Assembly (NCBI GenBank): GCA_039000515.1
Contig: JBCFYV010011172.1
Span: 76,455,427-76,519,426, forward strand
DNA from: Timema cristinae
Taxonomy: Eukaryota; Arthropoda; Insecta; Phasmatodea; Timematidae
Direction: 5' to 3'
DNA length: 64,000 bases
The translations under genes and the position numbers were made by a program. Within the stretch, counting starts at the first letter, position 1. The number at the start of each line of letters is the position of its first letter. Under the pieces are notes generated by a model that saw nothing but the letters and a program-made list of their open reading frames with translations, did no database searches and was not told the DNA's origin. Shown here piece after piece: positions 22,289 to 35,337 of the stretch.

Positions 22289-24036
22289 CTTCTCATCCTG
22301 TTCCCTAGGATTTTATAGATTACTGCAATAACTTGTGTACTCACAATAAGGTATATAGAAAATATAAATTTGTTGGTTCATAAAACAAAAAGAAGCTTGC
22401 ATATTTCTACTTGTTTATTTGTTGTATTTAGTTTTACCATTCTCTTTACTAAATATGAACCCTGCCTTTGCCCCAGAAGGAAGCAAGCACACCTTGGTTA
22501 ACTTGTGCAACTTATAAGTAAGGGCCCTAGCGTAATCACTCATGGCAAGAACTTTCAGGATAAACAAAATATATATGCATTTAAACACACACAAGAACCA
22601 TTCAACATTTCGTGGGGGGTGAGGGGTGACCAACAGGTAGTAGAATGTGGAACTTTTAAGATATTTGGGGAGTTATATTGTGACAGACTTACAGTGTACA
22701 TGGGAGATCAAGTCAAAAAAGCAAGGCCAAGTCATCTTTCAGTAAGACAAGGATGTTACTGACCAACAATTTGCACCTCCTGGAGATGAGGAAAGAACTG
22801 GTAAAGTAAATATGAACCACCACTCTGTATCGACCTGAAGTATGGACCCTCATGACGAGAGGTAAAAATATATTTGGAAATATTTGTGATTTGGAGCTGG
22901 AGGAGAATAGAAAGGATTAAGTTATAAGAAAGGAAATGAAAAGAGAGCCACTGTACAGTTGATTCTACAAGGAACAGGGAATTGAAAGGGTAATATGAGA
23001 AGAAAAGGGTTATTGAGTAATTGAAGGCAAAGGGGACGGGAGGAGGGGAGTACAATGACAACAATGCAACTAATGGATTATCTCAAGTAAGGAAAGAAGA
23101 TGAAGTTTCAGAATATGAAAAAGGAAGCTGCAATTCTTGAGGACTCAATTTGGACAAAGTAACAAAACTCTCAAAAGATAGAACACCTAATAATAACTGT
23201 TGCACTTTGATTACCCTTAAATGTAGCAATCTTACTTTACTAACTGACAAAAAGAGTTGCCATGCACCTGGAAAATCAGGAGAAAGAACTGAGGAAAAAA
23301 CAATTTTTTTTGTGTCAGAAAAAACCATAACACAGGGAATCTCACAAGAAAACCTAAAACATTTGTTAGTTTGGGACATTTAACTGCAAGCATGAGTGAA
23401 TTGCATGGTAAGAAAAGTGAACTGAAAAACTAAGTACGCCTTTCCACTTCAAGGTCAAATCACCATGTTCTAAACACCAATGACATGATTTAGCATAACT
23501 ACTTTTTGAAAAACTAAATTTCATCCTTTTGTTCTTCACTCTAAATTATTTGGAAAAATGGAAATTGTTTTGAAAATTCTGAAGAGCACAGGAAATTTTG
23601 TATTAAAAAAATATTGGCAACCCTGAACTGACTACACTATGGTCCTGTCTTGTAAGCTACATCATAGTGGAATCAAGCAAGCTAAGCCTGCTACCTTCCA
23701 GGGTAAATAGAAGATACATTATGCAAAACATGCATTAAAACCTGATACTTAAAAGTTTAATGTAGCGGTTCATGCTAACTATCTTTGACCTTAGTGCTTG
23801 AGATTCATCTTAGATTAGTTCCCAACAGGGAACACTAAGAATGGTTATTCAATCAAATTTTGGTGCATTTCTTCTTGTACCTGCACCCTCTGATCAATTT
23901 GATGATAGCCAACTTTATTAAAATTACCAATTAGACTATTAAAAATAACATTACTTATGACAAAGATAATACAATCATTTAGTAGCTTACAGTATTTAAT
24001 TTGCTATCAAAAGGTGTTTGATTTGTTAGTGTAGAA

Positions 24037-24117
24037 ATCAATGCATCGAGGAACGAACCCGGGACCTCTGGATCTGTAGCCAGGATATCTGACCACTAGA
24101 TAGGCTAATAAAAGTAT
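24037..24117 (-). repeat. tRNA-like SINE head fragment (copy B)
   Basis: Counterpart of 1690-1770 with two or three base differences; it again lacks a paired T stem. Confidence 0.45.
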
Positions 24118-24329
24118 GCTTCCAAGTGGAAGCTATAATTTGTATAACATATATTGTACATTCAACATAGTTTATATAGTTATTGATATTATCTAATATT
24201 TTGTTATCTACAAAGCTTGATTGTCACGCTACAGGCTACTTGGCTCTTCCCTCGGATGAAATACTCTCACCCCTTTCGAGTGAATCACAACACCTTTACC
24301 TAACAAATTTATTATATAAAGTTGTGATT

Positions 24330-25130
24330 GGATTATTATAGTAGAGTAGCAAAAGTGGGTTATTTGGAAGGAAATCGCATTTAATGAAAGAAGTGTGAAA
24401 CTTGGTACAGTGCTATTAGTTGCCAAGGGTGTCATTTTAAGAGATGGAGCCACTTTTAACTCCTCCCTGATCAGCATCTAAGACATCATCAATATGACCG
24501 CCCCACACATGCTATGAACTGCATTATCTCCTAGGCCGTAACTACAACCGAGGCAGTGCCCCACCCGAGTAAGGAGGGTTTTTTAAAAAATATTTTGAAC
24601 GAAAGCAGACCAAAGCTTTAATCAAACACACATTGTCTTAATATATTTAACTCTCGCTGATTTTCCTTGCCAATACATTAAAACTTTCGTTATATGGGAC
24701 TGAGTCTCACTGGTAACAATAAAGGATTGAAAGAGGAGAATTTTAACTTTCAGGTGGTGGCGGAGTGTGTAGGGACGCGAGTGGATCAAAACATCCAATA
24801 AATAACAATACACATCAACAAGACTTATGAAAAGAAAGTGGGAATGTAGGATTTAGAAATGGGAGGGAAAAAATAAAGATGGGGCCCCATTATTATCTTC
24901 TGCCTCTAGTTACAGCCCGGATTATCTCTGAAACCGTCTGGCATATTTCAATTTTCTTTGCGGCAAACAAAACTTCTATTAATAGCGGAAAAAATGATAG
25001 AGGAGGACATTTTCCATATAAACATTTATTACATAAGTTATAAATGAATATATAAAAAAAGAATGCACAATATGCCTTTGCCTGTAATTTTTTGTTTAAT
25101 TAACTGCAGAGTAATAACATATATTACATT
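24330..25130. repeat. Left inverted arm (copy B)
   Basis: Counterpart of 1990-2790, again interrupted by the 390-bp MITE. Confidence 0.68.
24531..24920. mobile_element. 390-bp hAT-like MITE (copy B)
   Basis: Flanked by attatctc at 24523-24530 and 24921-24928. Length and ends match copy A, with a few substitutions, so insertion preceded the block duplication. Confidence 0.75.
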
Positions 25131-25262
25131 TATTAATATATATTTTATTTGATTGAAAATGTATATTGTTTTTCTTCCTATGGAAAACCCAAAACATGTA
25201 GTCTTGCATACTGTGCATAGTAACATTGGAAAACACATTAAAACACACTAACCAAGAAACAT

Positions 25263-26010
25263 CTACTGACTTAATATCCCTATGCAGTGCTTGCATTGAA
25301 TTGTGCTCACTAAACCATACTTCTTACAACCACACACATTACTTTGACAATCTTTTTTCACTGACAACTCACAAATTCTCACAGCGTTTGTGAAACTTCT
25401 GGTTAGGTTTCCCATATTGGGCAGTATTTGTTCTACACACGTGTCCAGCCGCACTTTACTATGTTTGGTAGAGTCCGCCTCTTCACGATTGCATGGTGTT
25501 AGCTTTTTTGGGGGTAACTCCATTAGTTATGACATCTACACCAACAGCCGAGAAAACTTTGATATTATGAAACACTGGACTAGGCACTAAATTGTGGGCT
25601 AGAAATGAAATTTTTTTTTTTTTGCTGTCACTATTATGCAGAAATTGTTGCCAGTGCCGGCTCTAACTTGTCTTCGTTCGCCTGAACCTTGACATTCTCT
25701 CGCTTGCGATTTGATACTTTTATTAGAGTAGACATCCCAAGAAATGTCTATCCTTGCTGCATCCAACTTGTTTACATCTTCTAGTATGCGTTTGTTAAAC
25801 ATTTCTCCATATTCTGAAAATGTTATTTAACTCTCGGTTTCATTATGTGCACAAGAACCGGCCCATTGTAAATAACAGCATGCACTTAAATTCCTGAAGT
25901 CAATGAATTAAAAGACATGCATGCTTCTTCAAGGAATGTTGTCGTTTCCTCTGGATCATCTACACATGCCACATCCCCGTCAATATTGATATCAAACTTC
26001 AGCAACATCT
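25263..26010 (-). pseudogene. Remnant of an uncharacterised invertebrate multicopy protein family (copy B)
   Basis: Counterpart of 2918-3664, with the same WDVY...IKSQAR block and C-terminal cysteine cluster. The frame is broken additionally near 25610, where copy B has a longer T run (lysine run on the minus strand), and by a stop in the first piece. It too is flanked by inverted arms (about 24330-25130 and 26555-26950). Confidence 0.5.
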
Positions 26011-26398
26011 GTGGGCCTTTACAAAATTTTGACTAGAGATTTGTTTCCCTTTCGAAGGTAACCCTCTGAAAGTGAATGTGGGTACGGATGGTTCTCATAG
26101 CAGAAGAAAACACTCATCTGCATGTTTCTGTACTGCTTACCACAAATAGTGTGGAAAACAAATCTACATCTTTTGTTTTAGATTATTCACAAAGGCAGAT
26201 GACTTGCCAATGTTCTTTCGTCTAACAAACAAAACAAATTTATTTTTTGTGATTCATTCATACATTGGTTTTTCATTACATTTCATCCTCTTCTCAACAA
26301 ACTCTTTTTACTGTAACACTCTACACTCTGATATTATCATTACATTGTAAATATATTCATCAAACAGGGCCACATTTTGCAAATAAAATAAAATTTGC

Positions 26399-26447
26399 AA
26401 ACACACACACACACACGCACGCACACACATGCACCCACGCATGCACG

Positions 26448-26482
<35 letters not shown>
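26399..26482. repeat. (CA)n/(TA)n microsatellite (copy B)
   Basis: Compound cacaca...tatata tract. Its interruptions (cgcacg, catgca) and length differ from copy A, the most variable point between the two blocks. Confidence 0.97.
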
Positions 26483-26483
<1 letters not shown>

Positions 26484-26554
26484 ATTGCACATTTCAATAG
26501 TGCTATATGAGCATATTATTTTTTCATGCTACCAAATAATTTTTTCTTTTTCTA

Positions 26555-26950
26555 TAATTTTGTAACCGCTTATGCAGTTACTTAAACAAAAAATTTAAGG
26601 CATAGGAATATTGTACAAAATTAATTTTTATTCTTTTATTTTTTTCGTATAGATTCACTTATAATTTGTGTAATATGAAAAAATGTCCATCTCTATAATT
26701 TTTTCTCTAGCAATAGAGGTTTTTTTTTGCTGCAAATAAAATTGAAATACGCCTGAATGTTTCAGAGATAATGCAATTTATAGCATGTGTGGGACGGTCA
26801 TATTGATGACATCATAGCTGCTGATCGGGGAGGAATTTTAAGTGGCTCCATCTCTTAAAATGAAACCTTTGGTAAGTTATATCACTGTACCAAGTCTCAC
26901 ACTACTATCATTAAATGCTGTTTTCTCTTGTAATGCTACTTTACTATTAT
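26555..26950. repeat. Right inverted arm (copy B)
   Basis: Reverse-complement partner of 24330-25130. Here ttacttaaacaaaaaattt matches the left arm slightly better than copy A does. Confidence 0.68.
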
Positions 26951-26959
26951 TTTTGTCAG

Positions 26960-28960
26960 TGGCATAGCTAACACTTTGAAGAAAGGTAGACTGAAAATAG
27001 ACAAAAATTAATTTTACCTTAGATCTTCTTATATATCAACTCTCTCCAGCGGTTCTTCTCGGCAAATACATCTATCACTCTTTCTCTGAAATTATGTTCC
27101 TGTGACAAACGGTTTAATAGTTTTTTCTGAATAGCTAAAACACTTAAATTTGATAGTCTATTGTTTGTCATGGAGTTTCTTAAAAAGGTTTTTTATTTGT
27201 TTTAAAGCGTTCATACACTTACCCCAGATAATTTTTTACAATGTATGTTACAAGCTGTTGGGAAAGGACTTGCTTATTAGGATCACGGTGTATATTACTT
27301 GATTCATTTTCGAGTTTTTCATCATTAAAAAATGGATATCAATTAACTAACATGTTTCTTTAGTTTATTTAAAGGAAAAAAAAACAACAAAAAATTCTTT
27401 GAAGAGATTTTCACAAACAAGCTCAACAAAATAAAACTGATTAAATTACCAAATCGTATTTGCAGCTGAACCAACTAGGAATCAATGATTTCATAAGTTA
27501 ATCTTGTTAAGGACTGAATGAAACTGTTATTGAAACATAGATTTTTGTTAAGTGCCCTATTTTCATCACAACATGTTTTGATAGTGTCATCATTTCTTAA
27601 TATTATTTATTCAGATCCTAGTTTTATTGTTGTACAAAGTTACATCTGAAGTAGACTTTGTTTGCAAAATGTTGAAAAGATAAGTGGTAAAAATATAATC
27701 TTGTTGTAGAAACACAATAGATACACCAAAGTTTGATCATCTAGACTTCGTTTGAGGTCGATTGCACTATTAGTAGAGTCTGCATCTCAGTTATAGTCTG
27801 AATAATCTATTATATTGCTTAGAGCACTGTTTAGATCTTCATAATTAGTAGCGATGGTTGATGTAGCTCGGAAATGATAATTCCAACACCATAATGAGCA
27901 GCAATGGTTGATGTAGCTTTGGAATGATAATTCCAACATGTTGTACTTGCTTGAGGTAATTTAAAGCCAAACTCTCTCAAGAGCTCAGTCCTTTTAGATG
28001 ATTTACTAAAAAATGTATGAAATGCTGTAAGAGCATATACAAATAAACCAACTGTTTGATTGTTTTAGATTGGTGCAGTAATACAAATTTAATTGATGAG
28101 CGTAAGAGTGAACAAACATAGCATTAGAACAGTGTTCTTTCCCAAAAGCTTGAAGCCCACCTTGACTGTCGGACTTTACACCCGCTCAATCATATGTTTG
28201 ACAAATTAGTTTATCAACATTCCAATCCTTAAGAACAGCAATAATAACTTCAAATAGTCCTTTTGCAGTCTTGTTTTTTGAAATGCAAAAATACAAATTT
28301 TCTCGACATCAACTTCTTTGCAGTATCGAAAATTACACTTAATTGAGACTTAAGACGTCCAGTGTTTCATCAGCTGAACTGAATAAATTCACAAAAATTA
28401 ATTTCTGTTGCACTTTTTTATTTATTACGTAGTGATAACTTCAACAAACTCATTTTGTATCTCCCTGATGTACCCTTGAAACAGAGTTAGATTCTAAATG
28501 AGCCCTCATGAACTGTTCTTCTTGAGCAAGTAAATTTAACAGCTCAAGATAGTTGCCCTTGTTTTAGAACTTGCATCTTCACATTGACCACGAAAAACCG
28601 GATTCTTTTGCCGAGATGACACACCATTGGACAAGTCAGCTGACAATTTTCTGTTGAGTGCAACTTGTTCATTGTGTTTGATACTGAAAGTGAGCAGCTT
28701 CGGAAAAAACATGTTAATTCTACCATGGTCTAAAAGTTGAAACACTTGGGTGTTAAATACATGTTTAGAAATAATTTGAGTGTTTGCTTTACTATCAAAG
28801 TTTTTTTTATTTAGAAATACCTTGCTTACTCATTCAAGCTCCTTCCAAACACAAGACAAAACAACAAAAAAATCTTGTTTTACTTGCTACCTTTAACCAC
28901 TTGCATTTATGTACCAACGATATTGAAATGACCTGCTTTTGTTTGTTTTCTTGGGGAGTA
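26960..28960 (-). pseudogene. hAT-superfamily transposase remnant, ZMYM1/DUF4371-like (copy B)
   Basis: Counterpart of 4619-6550, with the same order of blocks on the minus strand: C-terminal NLSVLAIQKKLLNRL near 27070-27180, a degraded TRW block near 27940, the YDGAG-like block near 28180, the EIQNEF/ADETLD region near 28380-28480, and the zinc-finger region near 28800-28960. Because there is no gap here, the finger region extends further, with a FNIVGT-like start and a K-rich WLK segment before the CLVFG motif. Many extra one-base losses at 28280-28860 break the frame more than in copy A. Confidence 0.75.
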
Positions 28961-30120
28961 ATATCTAGAATTAATTGTTCCATATGTTTAATTTCACGTT
29001 TTGTTCATATGATATGTTGAAATAGCACTCTTAGCAAAAAATTGCTCAGGTCGTCCCCTTTCATTTTAAAATGAATTTTAAATTAGTAACTTAAAAGTAA
29101 TTTTAACACACATCGCACAATACACTGTATCCAAGTCAAAACTAAAAGTGAATATAATTTGGAAAGGCATTACTGTTTTAAATGGAAAACCACCCATTAT
29201 TGTAAACTTTCATGTGTTGATACCAGCATTTGTAAAAATATTAGCTGTTTTGCTTACCAGCTAGTTTGTATTCTAGTAGTTACTACTTATAACTTAGATA
29301 AATAAAAAGTTATAGTTGAGAAATGTTTTTAAAACATAACTTTTTAAACATTGTGCTTACTTTAAAGTATTTTCTTATAATCTGTTAAAGTAAGAAAGGC
29401 AAATACCATTAGCTCAAATAGTAGTCACTTGCTTCATGCATGAATGATTTTGGCAAAAAACCTCTTCAAGAACCAACCACCATCCCCACCCTTCACCTCT
29501 AGACACACGATTACCTTTCACAACCTCGTTAGAGACAGCAGTGAAACGCCAACGTTGCCAAACATAAAACCAAATCCAAAATATTCAAACATATTAAATA
29601 TTATTTCATTAAATTAATATTTACACCTTGAAAACAATTGATGTATTGTTAAATGAATATTTTATGAATAATATTATAAGTAACAAACATAATTATAATT
29701 TGTTAATCAAGTTTCTAAACTCAAACCAAATTCGACAACTCTTTCTTTGATACTAGGTTATTCTCATGGCTATGAACGGCACCGGCAAAGTAGGATAGAG
29801 AGAAGAACATTAAGAGGAGATGAAGCCATGGGGAATTTTTGCTACAAAATAAGGGAGCTTCAATATTAGAAAGGGAAAGAAAAATAAGGCTATCTCTTGT
29901 TGCAAGAACAATAATTATATATACAATTTTATTGCTGTAAAATCTACCATTTTTAAATAAACTTTTGAATGAATTTTCTATCCCCAAAAAGGATTGAAGA
30001 GACTTAGTCTCATAGTCTACCTGATGCTACGCCCCTGATGTTTGTAAATACTTCAATATCATACGGGTGTAACCCCCCCCTTCATATGATTGATGGGTTC
30101 AAATTTCAATAAATAAAGGT
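28961..30120. other. Featureless AT-rich stretch
   Basis: No gene, repeat family or clear regulatory element was recognised. A hydrophobic minus-strand open frame at 29721-29987 has no family signature and is probably chance. Confidence 0.5.
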
Positions 30121-30132
30121 AGGTAAGTTACA

Positions 30133-30665
30133 AGAGAGTTATTTTATTCTACAAACAACTAGCAGACATACAAGAGCGAGCACCATAGGAAAGTCGATGA
30201 CTGGCCGATAAGGGCGAAGTAAACAATAAATAAAGGGCAGACCCAAGTCGTTAAGACAAACAGAATGATTAATACCAAGTAGTCATAATTAATTGACCCT
30301 CGCAGAAGCGACTAACCTAGCAGGAAAGTTAATACAAGTAATATTATAGGTCTACACGACCTGGCGATGCGACACTATATTGACATAAGTATGAAGTTTT
30401 ATAAATAGACTGCCATTATAAGGCGCCACAGAGAAAATGATTTACCTAAACCTAACCTGTTACAATAGATCCCAATCAAATTAGTTCATCTAATTATTAT
30501 TATTGTAATGACCAATGTGCACCCAGCACAGTTGCTCTGATCAACATCATTGTAGTTAGATATTTCGCTCTCTATCTGAGCAATCGGGCGAACTTGGGAG
30601 TTACGATTAGCCTTGCTTTCTATTGGCTCTTTGGCAACATTGAAGAACAGAGCTAATTCGTTACA
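30133..30665 (-). mobile_element. Possible solo LTR
   Basis: On the minus strand the segment starts TGTAACGAATTAGC and ends with a gaataaaataactctcttgtaac stretch, so a poly(A) signal lies just before the end, as in the R-U5 part of an LTR. It is less AT-rich than its flanks. The terminal inverted bases are imperfect and no convincing target duplication was found. No gag or pol frame lies beside it. Confidence 0.3.
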
Positions 30666-31760
30666 TTAAATAAAAAAATTGCCATCATTTACCAACTATC
30701 CCCAACTATACGTATTTGTTACCAGTAAAAATAAATATTTTGCTATAAATGTTTGATAGGGAAATATTCCACAAGGCGGCTTGAGGTCAACTAAGAAGGC
30801 GAAGTGCCATATTATTCATATACCTAGCCATCAAATAGGGCGTTGGCGATGAGGAGAGTATGGGGTTGAGGTGGAGACGAAAGTTGTTAGAAAATACTTA
30901 AGTCAACTTTAAAATTATTTTAAATATATGTTTGATGATATACCGAAAATAAAGTTCTAACAAACAATGATCACTATAGACAAACATGTTTCGGTAAATA
31001 TTCCAGATCACTGAATCCTATGGGGAAGGGAGTGTATTATAATATTGAAGTACTGTATTAATATGGTCTACAGCAGGCCCAACTTTAGTGACACTTTCAA
31101 CCACCAAGCGCAAGGAAACTTGAAAACTTGGGAAATATCTATTGAATTCGTTCGATTTAAATATAGGAAATTTTAAAAAACTGATTGAATATGTTACAAA
31201 ACCCAAAATTTTCTGAAAAAAAGAGACTTCCTGGTATGTTTTCAAAAACAGTTTTTTTTATGAAACAGTATTATTTTGGTGATGAAAATAATAACCTAAT
31301 TTTAAGATAATCGTATTTATTGAAACTCCTCTGCCCCCTTCGAAGCTGTCATCTTAACGACGCCACTGCCCAGTCTTGATCAAACCCAAGGCCAGCCGGC
31401 ATCAAGTCACGGGTGCAAAACCCTACAATGATCATTAAAGAGGAAGGCGGGGAAGGGGCATGTAAATATGGGAAGAATCATATTTAAGCTCGCGAGAATT
31501 TCACCAAAACACCTGGTTTTAGATAATATGAATTTAGTATTTTTAGAGCTCATTTTTATTCTAGGTCCACCCTCTACCAAGGGTTTTGTTAATCACTACC
31601 ACCTGGATATAAGCATGTTTCATAAGAAGAGAGCCTACCAAAGAAGATTGAAAAACACTGCCCTACACCAATCTTGTTAATGTTATCACCAATTATATGT
31701 GAACTTTACACTTGCACAGAGCCAAGAAAACTCTTCTTATCTCTAAAAAGAGAAAGGATT
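30666..31760. other. Unassigned AT-rich stretch
   Basis: Nothing recognisable. Plus- and minus-strand open frames here (for example 31018-31245, 31468-31680) lack family features. Confidence 0.5.
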
Positions 31761-31766
31761 AAATAT

Positions 31767-31783
31767 TATTATTATTATTATTA

Positions 31784-31836
<53 letters not shown>
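31767..31836. repeat. (TTA)n tract
   Basis: About 70 bases of TTA repeats with one interruption. This is the expanded (TAA)n tail of the minus-strand SINE next to it. Tyr- or Ile-run open frames across it are not genes. Confidence 0.97.
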
Positions 31837-31990
31837 GCACCACGTCTTACTACCCGTTCGAGTTATACACACTTACGCTGATGTGTAATGTTGGGGTGAT
31901 TGTGAGATGGAATGGAGGACCTACAGTTTAACGTGGAATCTGAACCACGGTGGAGGCCTGGCATAGAAATGATTAAAGTGTGGCTAGAAT
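31767..31990 (-). mobile_element. SINE, family 2 (minus strand)
   Basis: Read on the minus strand: a head with gccaggcctccaccgtggtt and cagattccacg, a body tctcacaatcaccc, then the tail gtataactcgaacgggtagt, aagacgtggtgcta and about 70 bases of (TAA)n. The head differs from family 1, but the last 40 or so bases are the same. The copy at 56555-56790 has the same head. Confidence 0.75.
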
Positions 31991-32329
31991 ATACCTGTCA
32001 AATGAACACTTCACGTTGCTAGATAAGGGGTTACCATGCTACACACCCTTACGATGATAGCTATTAAATAAATGATTAAACAAAAGATTCGACATAGTCA
32101 TAAACCTCTTCGTCATATAACTTATTTAGAACCAAATGTTTAAAAATTGATAGAGGGAAACTACCCTTAGTTGAATTATTTTTCAAAAAAATAAGTAAAC
32201 AATGCTATTTATAAAGTAAAACACTCCACGGATAACCATTTTGATCTAAATAATTATAGCTCTTTTTTCAGACATTTATGATTTTCAAACAGCAAACGGT
32301 AAACTACCCTTAATCTAAGAGATAGAATT

Positions 32330-32588
32330 GGAACCCTCCTTGGTGGCGCAGTTGGCTAACGCGCTGGTTTCATGTTGAGCTAAACTGCCGAGGATGGGGA
32401 GATCGAGGTTCGAATCTCACTTGGGTGAACTGGGGTTAGTTTTCCCTAAATGGTTTTCCATTCTCTCTCTACCAAATGTGGGCTTACTTTCTCTAAATTC
32501 AACATAACCAATTCCTAATCAATTAGCTTAATTAGTACTTAAGCGTATAACCGAACGGGTAGTAAGACGCTGTGGTAAAAAAAGAAGA
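32330..32588 (+). mobile_element. tRNA-derived SINE, family 1, full length
   Basis: A box gtggcgcagttggctaacgc, B box gaggttcgaatctc, family body and tail gtataaccgaacgggtagta. Here the 3' tract is aaaaaaagaagaag rather than TAA. It is flanked by the 10-bp duplication agatagaatt (32320-32329, 32589-32598). It has a few more differences from the consensus than the copy at 19824. Confidence 0.92.
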
Positions 32589-32599
32589 AGATAGAATTC

Positions 32600-34080
32600 A
32601 ATTAATGATTTATCCTTGTGATGTATGACATATTAATATAAAATTTGAACGAAATTCATAAAACAGTTTCTGCTCCAGCCCCGGGAACAGATAAAGGGAC
32701 AAAGAAAATGTTAAAACCTACATTTTTGAGTTTAGGGACACACAAAACGTAAAACTTCATCATAATCTCGAGTTCAAAAAAGTTCACGATCAAGACATTT
32801 TTAAAAATTTAGACTATGTGTTAGTAAATGTGCAAGTGAATAGAATTGTATTAGAAATACACCGCCGACTGCACATATTTCCTAATACATCATCCTCCTC
32901 ATCATCAGCTGTTTCAATCCGTGTGGGGGTCAGTCTAGTAAAATGTCTCCTATATCCTTCCACCATTATTCCTCCTTTAACTGCTTCCAATCTTCTACTC
33001 TCACTAGCATTATTTCTGTTATCTATTCCTTCCATTTCTATCTTAGCCTCCCTTGCGGTCTTTTTCCTACATACTTAATTTCCACAATTTTCTTTGGCAT
33101 CCTCTCATTTAGTAAATATATACTTGCACTTTTACTATTATGTCTAGCACCATGACTTTAAATGGCTTTATTTAAAGGATTTTCATGAGGAGTGCAGTTT
33201 TAAGAGGAAGTGTAACAACATTAGCATGGATTGAGTATGGGGGAAAATGTTGTGATAAATGATATGTGAAAAAACTATCTTGAGTGCATCCGGTAGAAGG
33301 TTGAACCTCAACTTACACCTCACCAGTAGTATAGTCTATTGAGAGCTTGCCTCCCTAAACCACATGACCCTCAGTGTGGGATATAAGCAAATATGTAGGC
33401 CTGCATCACCGACTATTCTACTATTTGTTCCAGAAAAGTATAAACGATTGCGACTTTTACTGCGTTTTATCTTGACCTCTTTTTATACAAATGCTGGTGC
33501 ACTTACTTTTTATTACCATTTTCATCACTACATATTAGATTTATCTGTTAAGAGCCCTTGTGTCAAACGTATTTATAAGATAAAGAACATAACTTGCCGT
33601 GAAATAATTATACAATTACCTCCCACATTATAATAATAAAAGCGACCTAAATTTATATCAGACCATGAATAATAACAAGCTCAAGATCGCAGTTGAATGG
33701 ACGATAGCAAGAGAATGAAGGTTATCCGACTGTCTTATTTAAAACTCGCGAGATTGCCAAGTCATTGTAAGTTCAAGGTTGATGACATTTGTAAATAGTG
33801 ATTTTATCGAATGTTTGCGTGAGATTTTCTAACTGTTGAGCCCTCACTCAATGTTAAGACAGTTTGATTTTTCTTCTTTTTTTACGATTTATCATTAATA
33901 TACACATAAAAATTAAATCAATAATCCCACAACTTAAAATTCACCTTCCTCATCCTGTTTCTTTTAAATGAGTGTAATATGTGGATAGTCCAAACTAGCA
34001 GAACTTCAAAAATAAATCTTTGCAGATTCGTTTGGACTGGTTTAAGTTATATCCATAAATTTATCTAATTATTGGTTGCG
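32600..34080. other. Unassigned stretch with a SINE scrap
   Basis: Around 33295-33350 the minus strand carries a short SINE-head-like piece (tctcaatagactat...gaggttcaac). Open frames at 32814-33155 on both strands are low-complexity and match nothing I know. The rest is AT-rich sequence without features. Confidence 0.4.
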
Positions 34081-34082
34081 GA

Positions 34083-34140
34083 TGCGTATAACCCGAACGG
34101 GTAGTAAGACGCGGTGCTAATAATAATAATAATAATTATT
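34083..34140 (+). mobile_element. 5'-truncated SINE tail
   Basis: Only the shared 3' tail is present: gcgtataacccgaacgggta, gtaagacgcggtgcta and a (TAA)n run. The head is missing, as expected when reverse transcription stops early. Confidence 0.85.
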
Positions 34141-35337
34141 GATTGGCATAAAAATCTCGAATTCTGGAGCATGGAAGCAGAATTTTGCCCGCCAGCATGG
34201 GCAAAAAATTTATCATCGGTGAAATGGGATTTTACCCTTTCGTACTGATAAATTAACGGCTGGGGACTGGATGTTGGGCCTGTCCTAATATTAAGTTAGA
34301 TTTTAAGGCATATGAAGCTACGACAGGCCTAGCAAGTCGGTAGTGGAAAATATATTGCTTGAGTAAAAAAATGACTCAGGCCACAGGCTGGGAACATCTA
34401 TGGATGGAAAAAAGTGTAGATATATTATTGACTTACATCTAAGAAACTGTTCGTTGTACAAACATAGATTTCAAATAAAGATTGTTAAATATTTAATACT
34501 ACATTTTTACACTTATAAGTTATTTCGCATCTCAAATAGTTGCGGAGATATTATCAAAATTGAACATTTTAGCTTATGTAAAGTAACCTCAAAGTCATTT
34601 TCATGGGAAAATGAGAGTTTCCATTTTGTTTGTAATTTTAGACAGTGCTTAATACCTACTAAATTTAATCAAAATCATTAGAGCGGAATTTGATAAAATA
34701 GTTTTTTTTCTCCTTTGTACTTCAGTAAACAACCCTTAATATTAGGGTTGTATATTTGATTCCAAAAATCACTTGGGGGAACTTGATGCAAACACTAGAT
34801 ATCAAGCTTCAGCCCGATAGTTAAAATGAGTTCGGTTCCAGGCCGAGATACAGACAGACAAATAGACAGATAGATGACATCGCGAAAATCCACTTTTTTC
34901 TGTTTCATAAGGTCATGAAACATCGACATTTATCAAAACTCGAGTTCCATTTTTTTCGACAGTCACAATACTAATAAATGTCTCTCCAAGGGGTCGAGAG
35001 AAAATAAAAATGACATCTATTGCGTGTTATTGACGTCTTAAAACTGAGCAACTGTTATTATCTATGAATATAATGTAGGTACTATTGAATTTGTTTTAAA
35101 TTTATTTTCCATCTACTTTGGTTCACGAAGAAAAAAACATATATCTAAAATCTAAAGTGAAATGAAGTTTAAATTCAAGGAGAAATTATTATTCTTTGGC
35201 TTAGTTGGTTGTCTCGTATTCAAATTATTAGGTTAAAATTATTATTTTAATTTATTTTTAATTGATTTTTATTTAATCTATTCTGAAAAACAGATTATTT
35301 CTTCCATTAAAATACAATTGATTTAGAGCTTAGCGCC

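Larger units (their letters stand above)
22289..28860. repeat. Duplicated block, copy B
   Basis: Same-orientation match to 1-6550. From 22289 to about 28280 the match is nearly perfect. From about 28280 to 28860 copy B has many scattered one-base losses relative to copy A, a pattern typical of unpolished long-read consensus. Copy B continues past the match into more hAT sequence. Confidence 0.93.

Noticed and set aside
31674..31931. Ile/Tyr-run protein
   Set aside because: It is a translation of the (TTA)n tail of a SINE.
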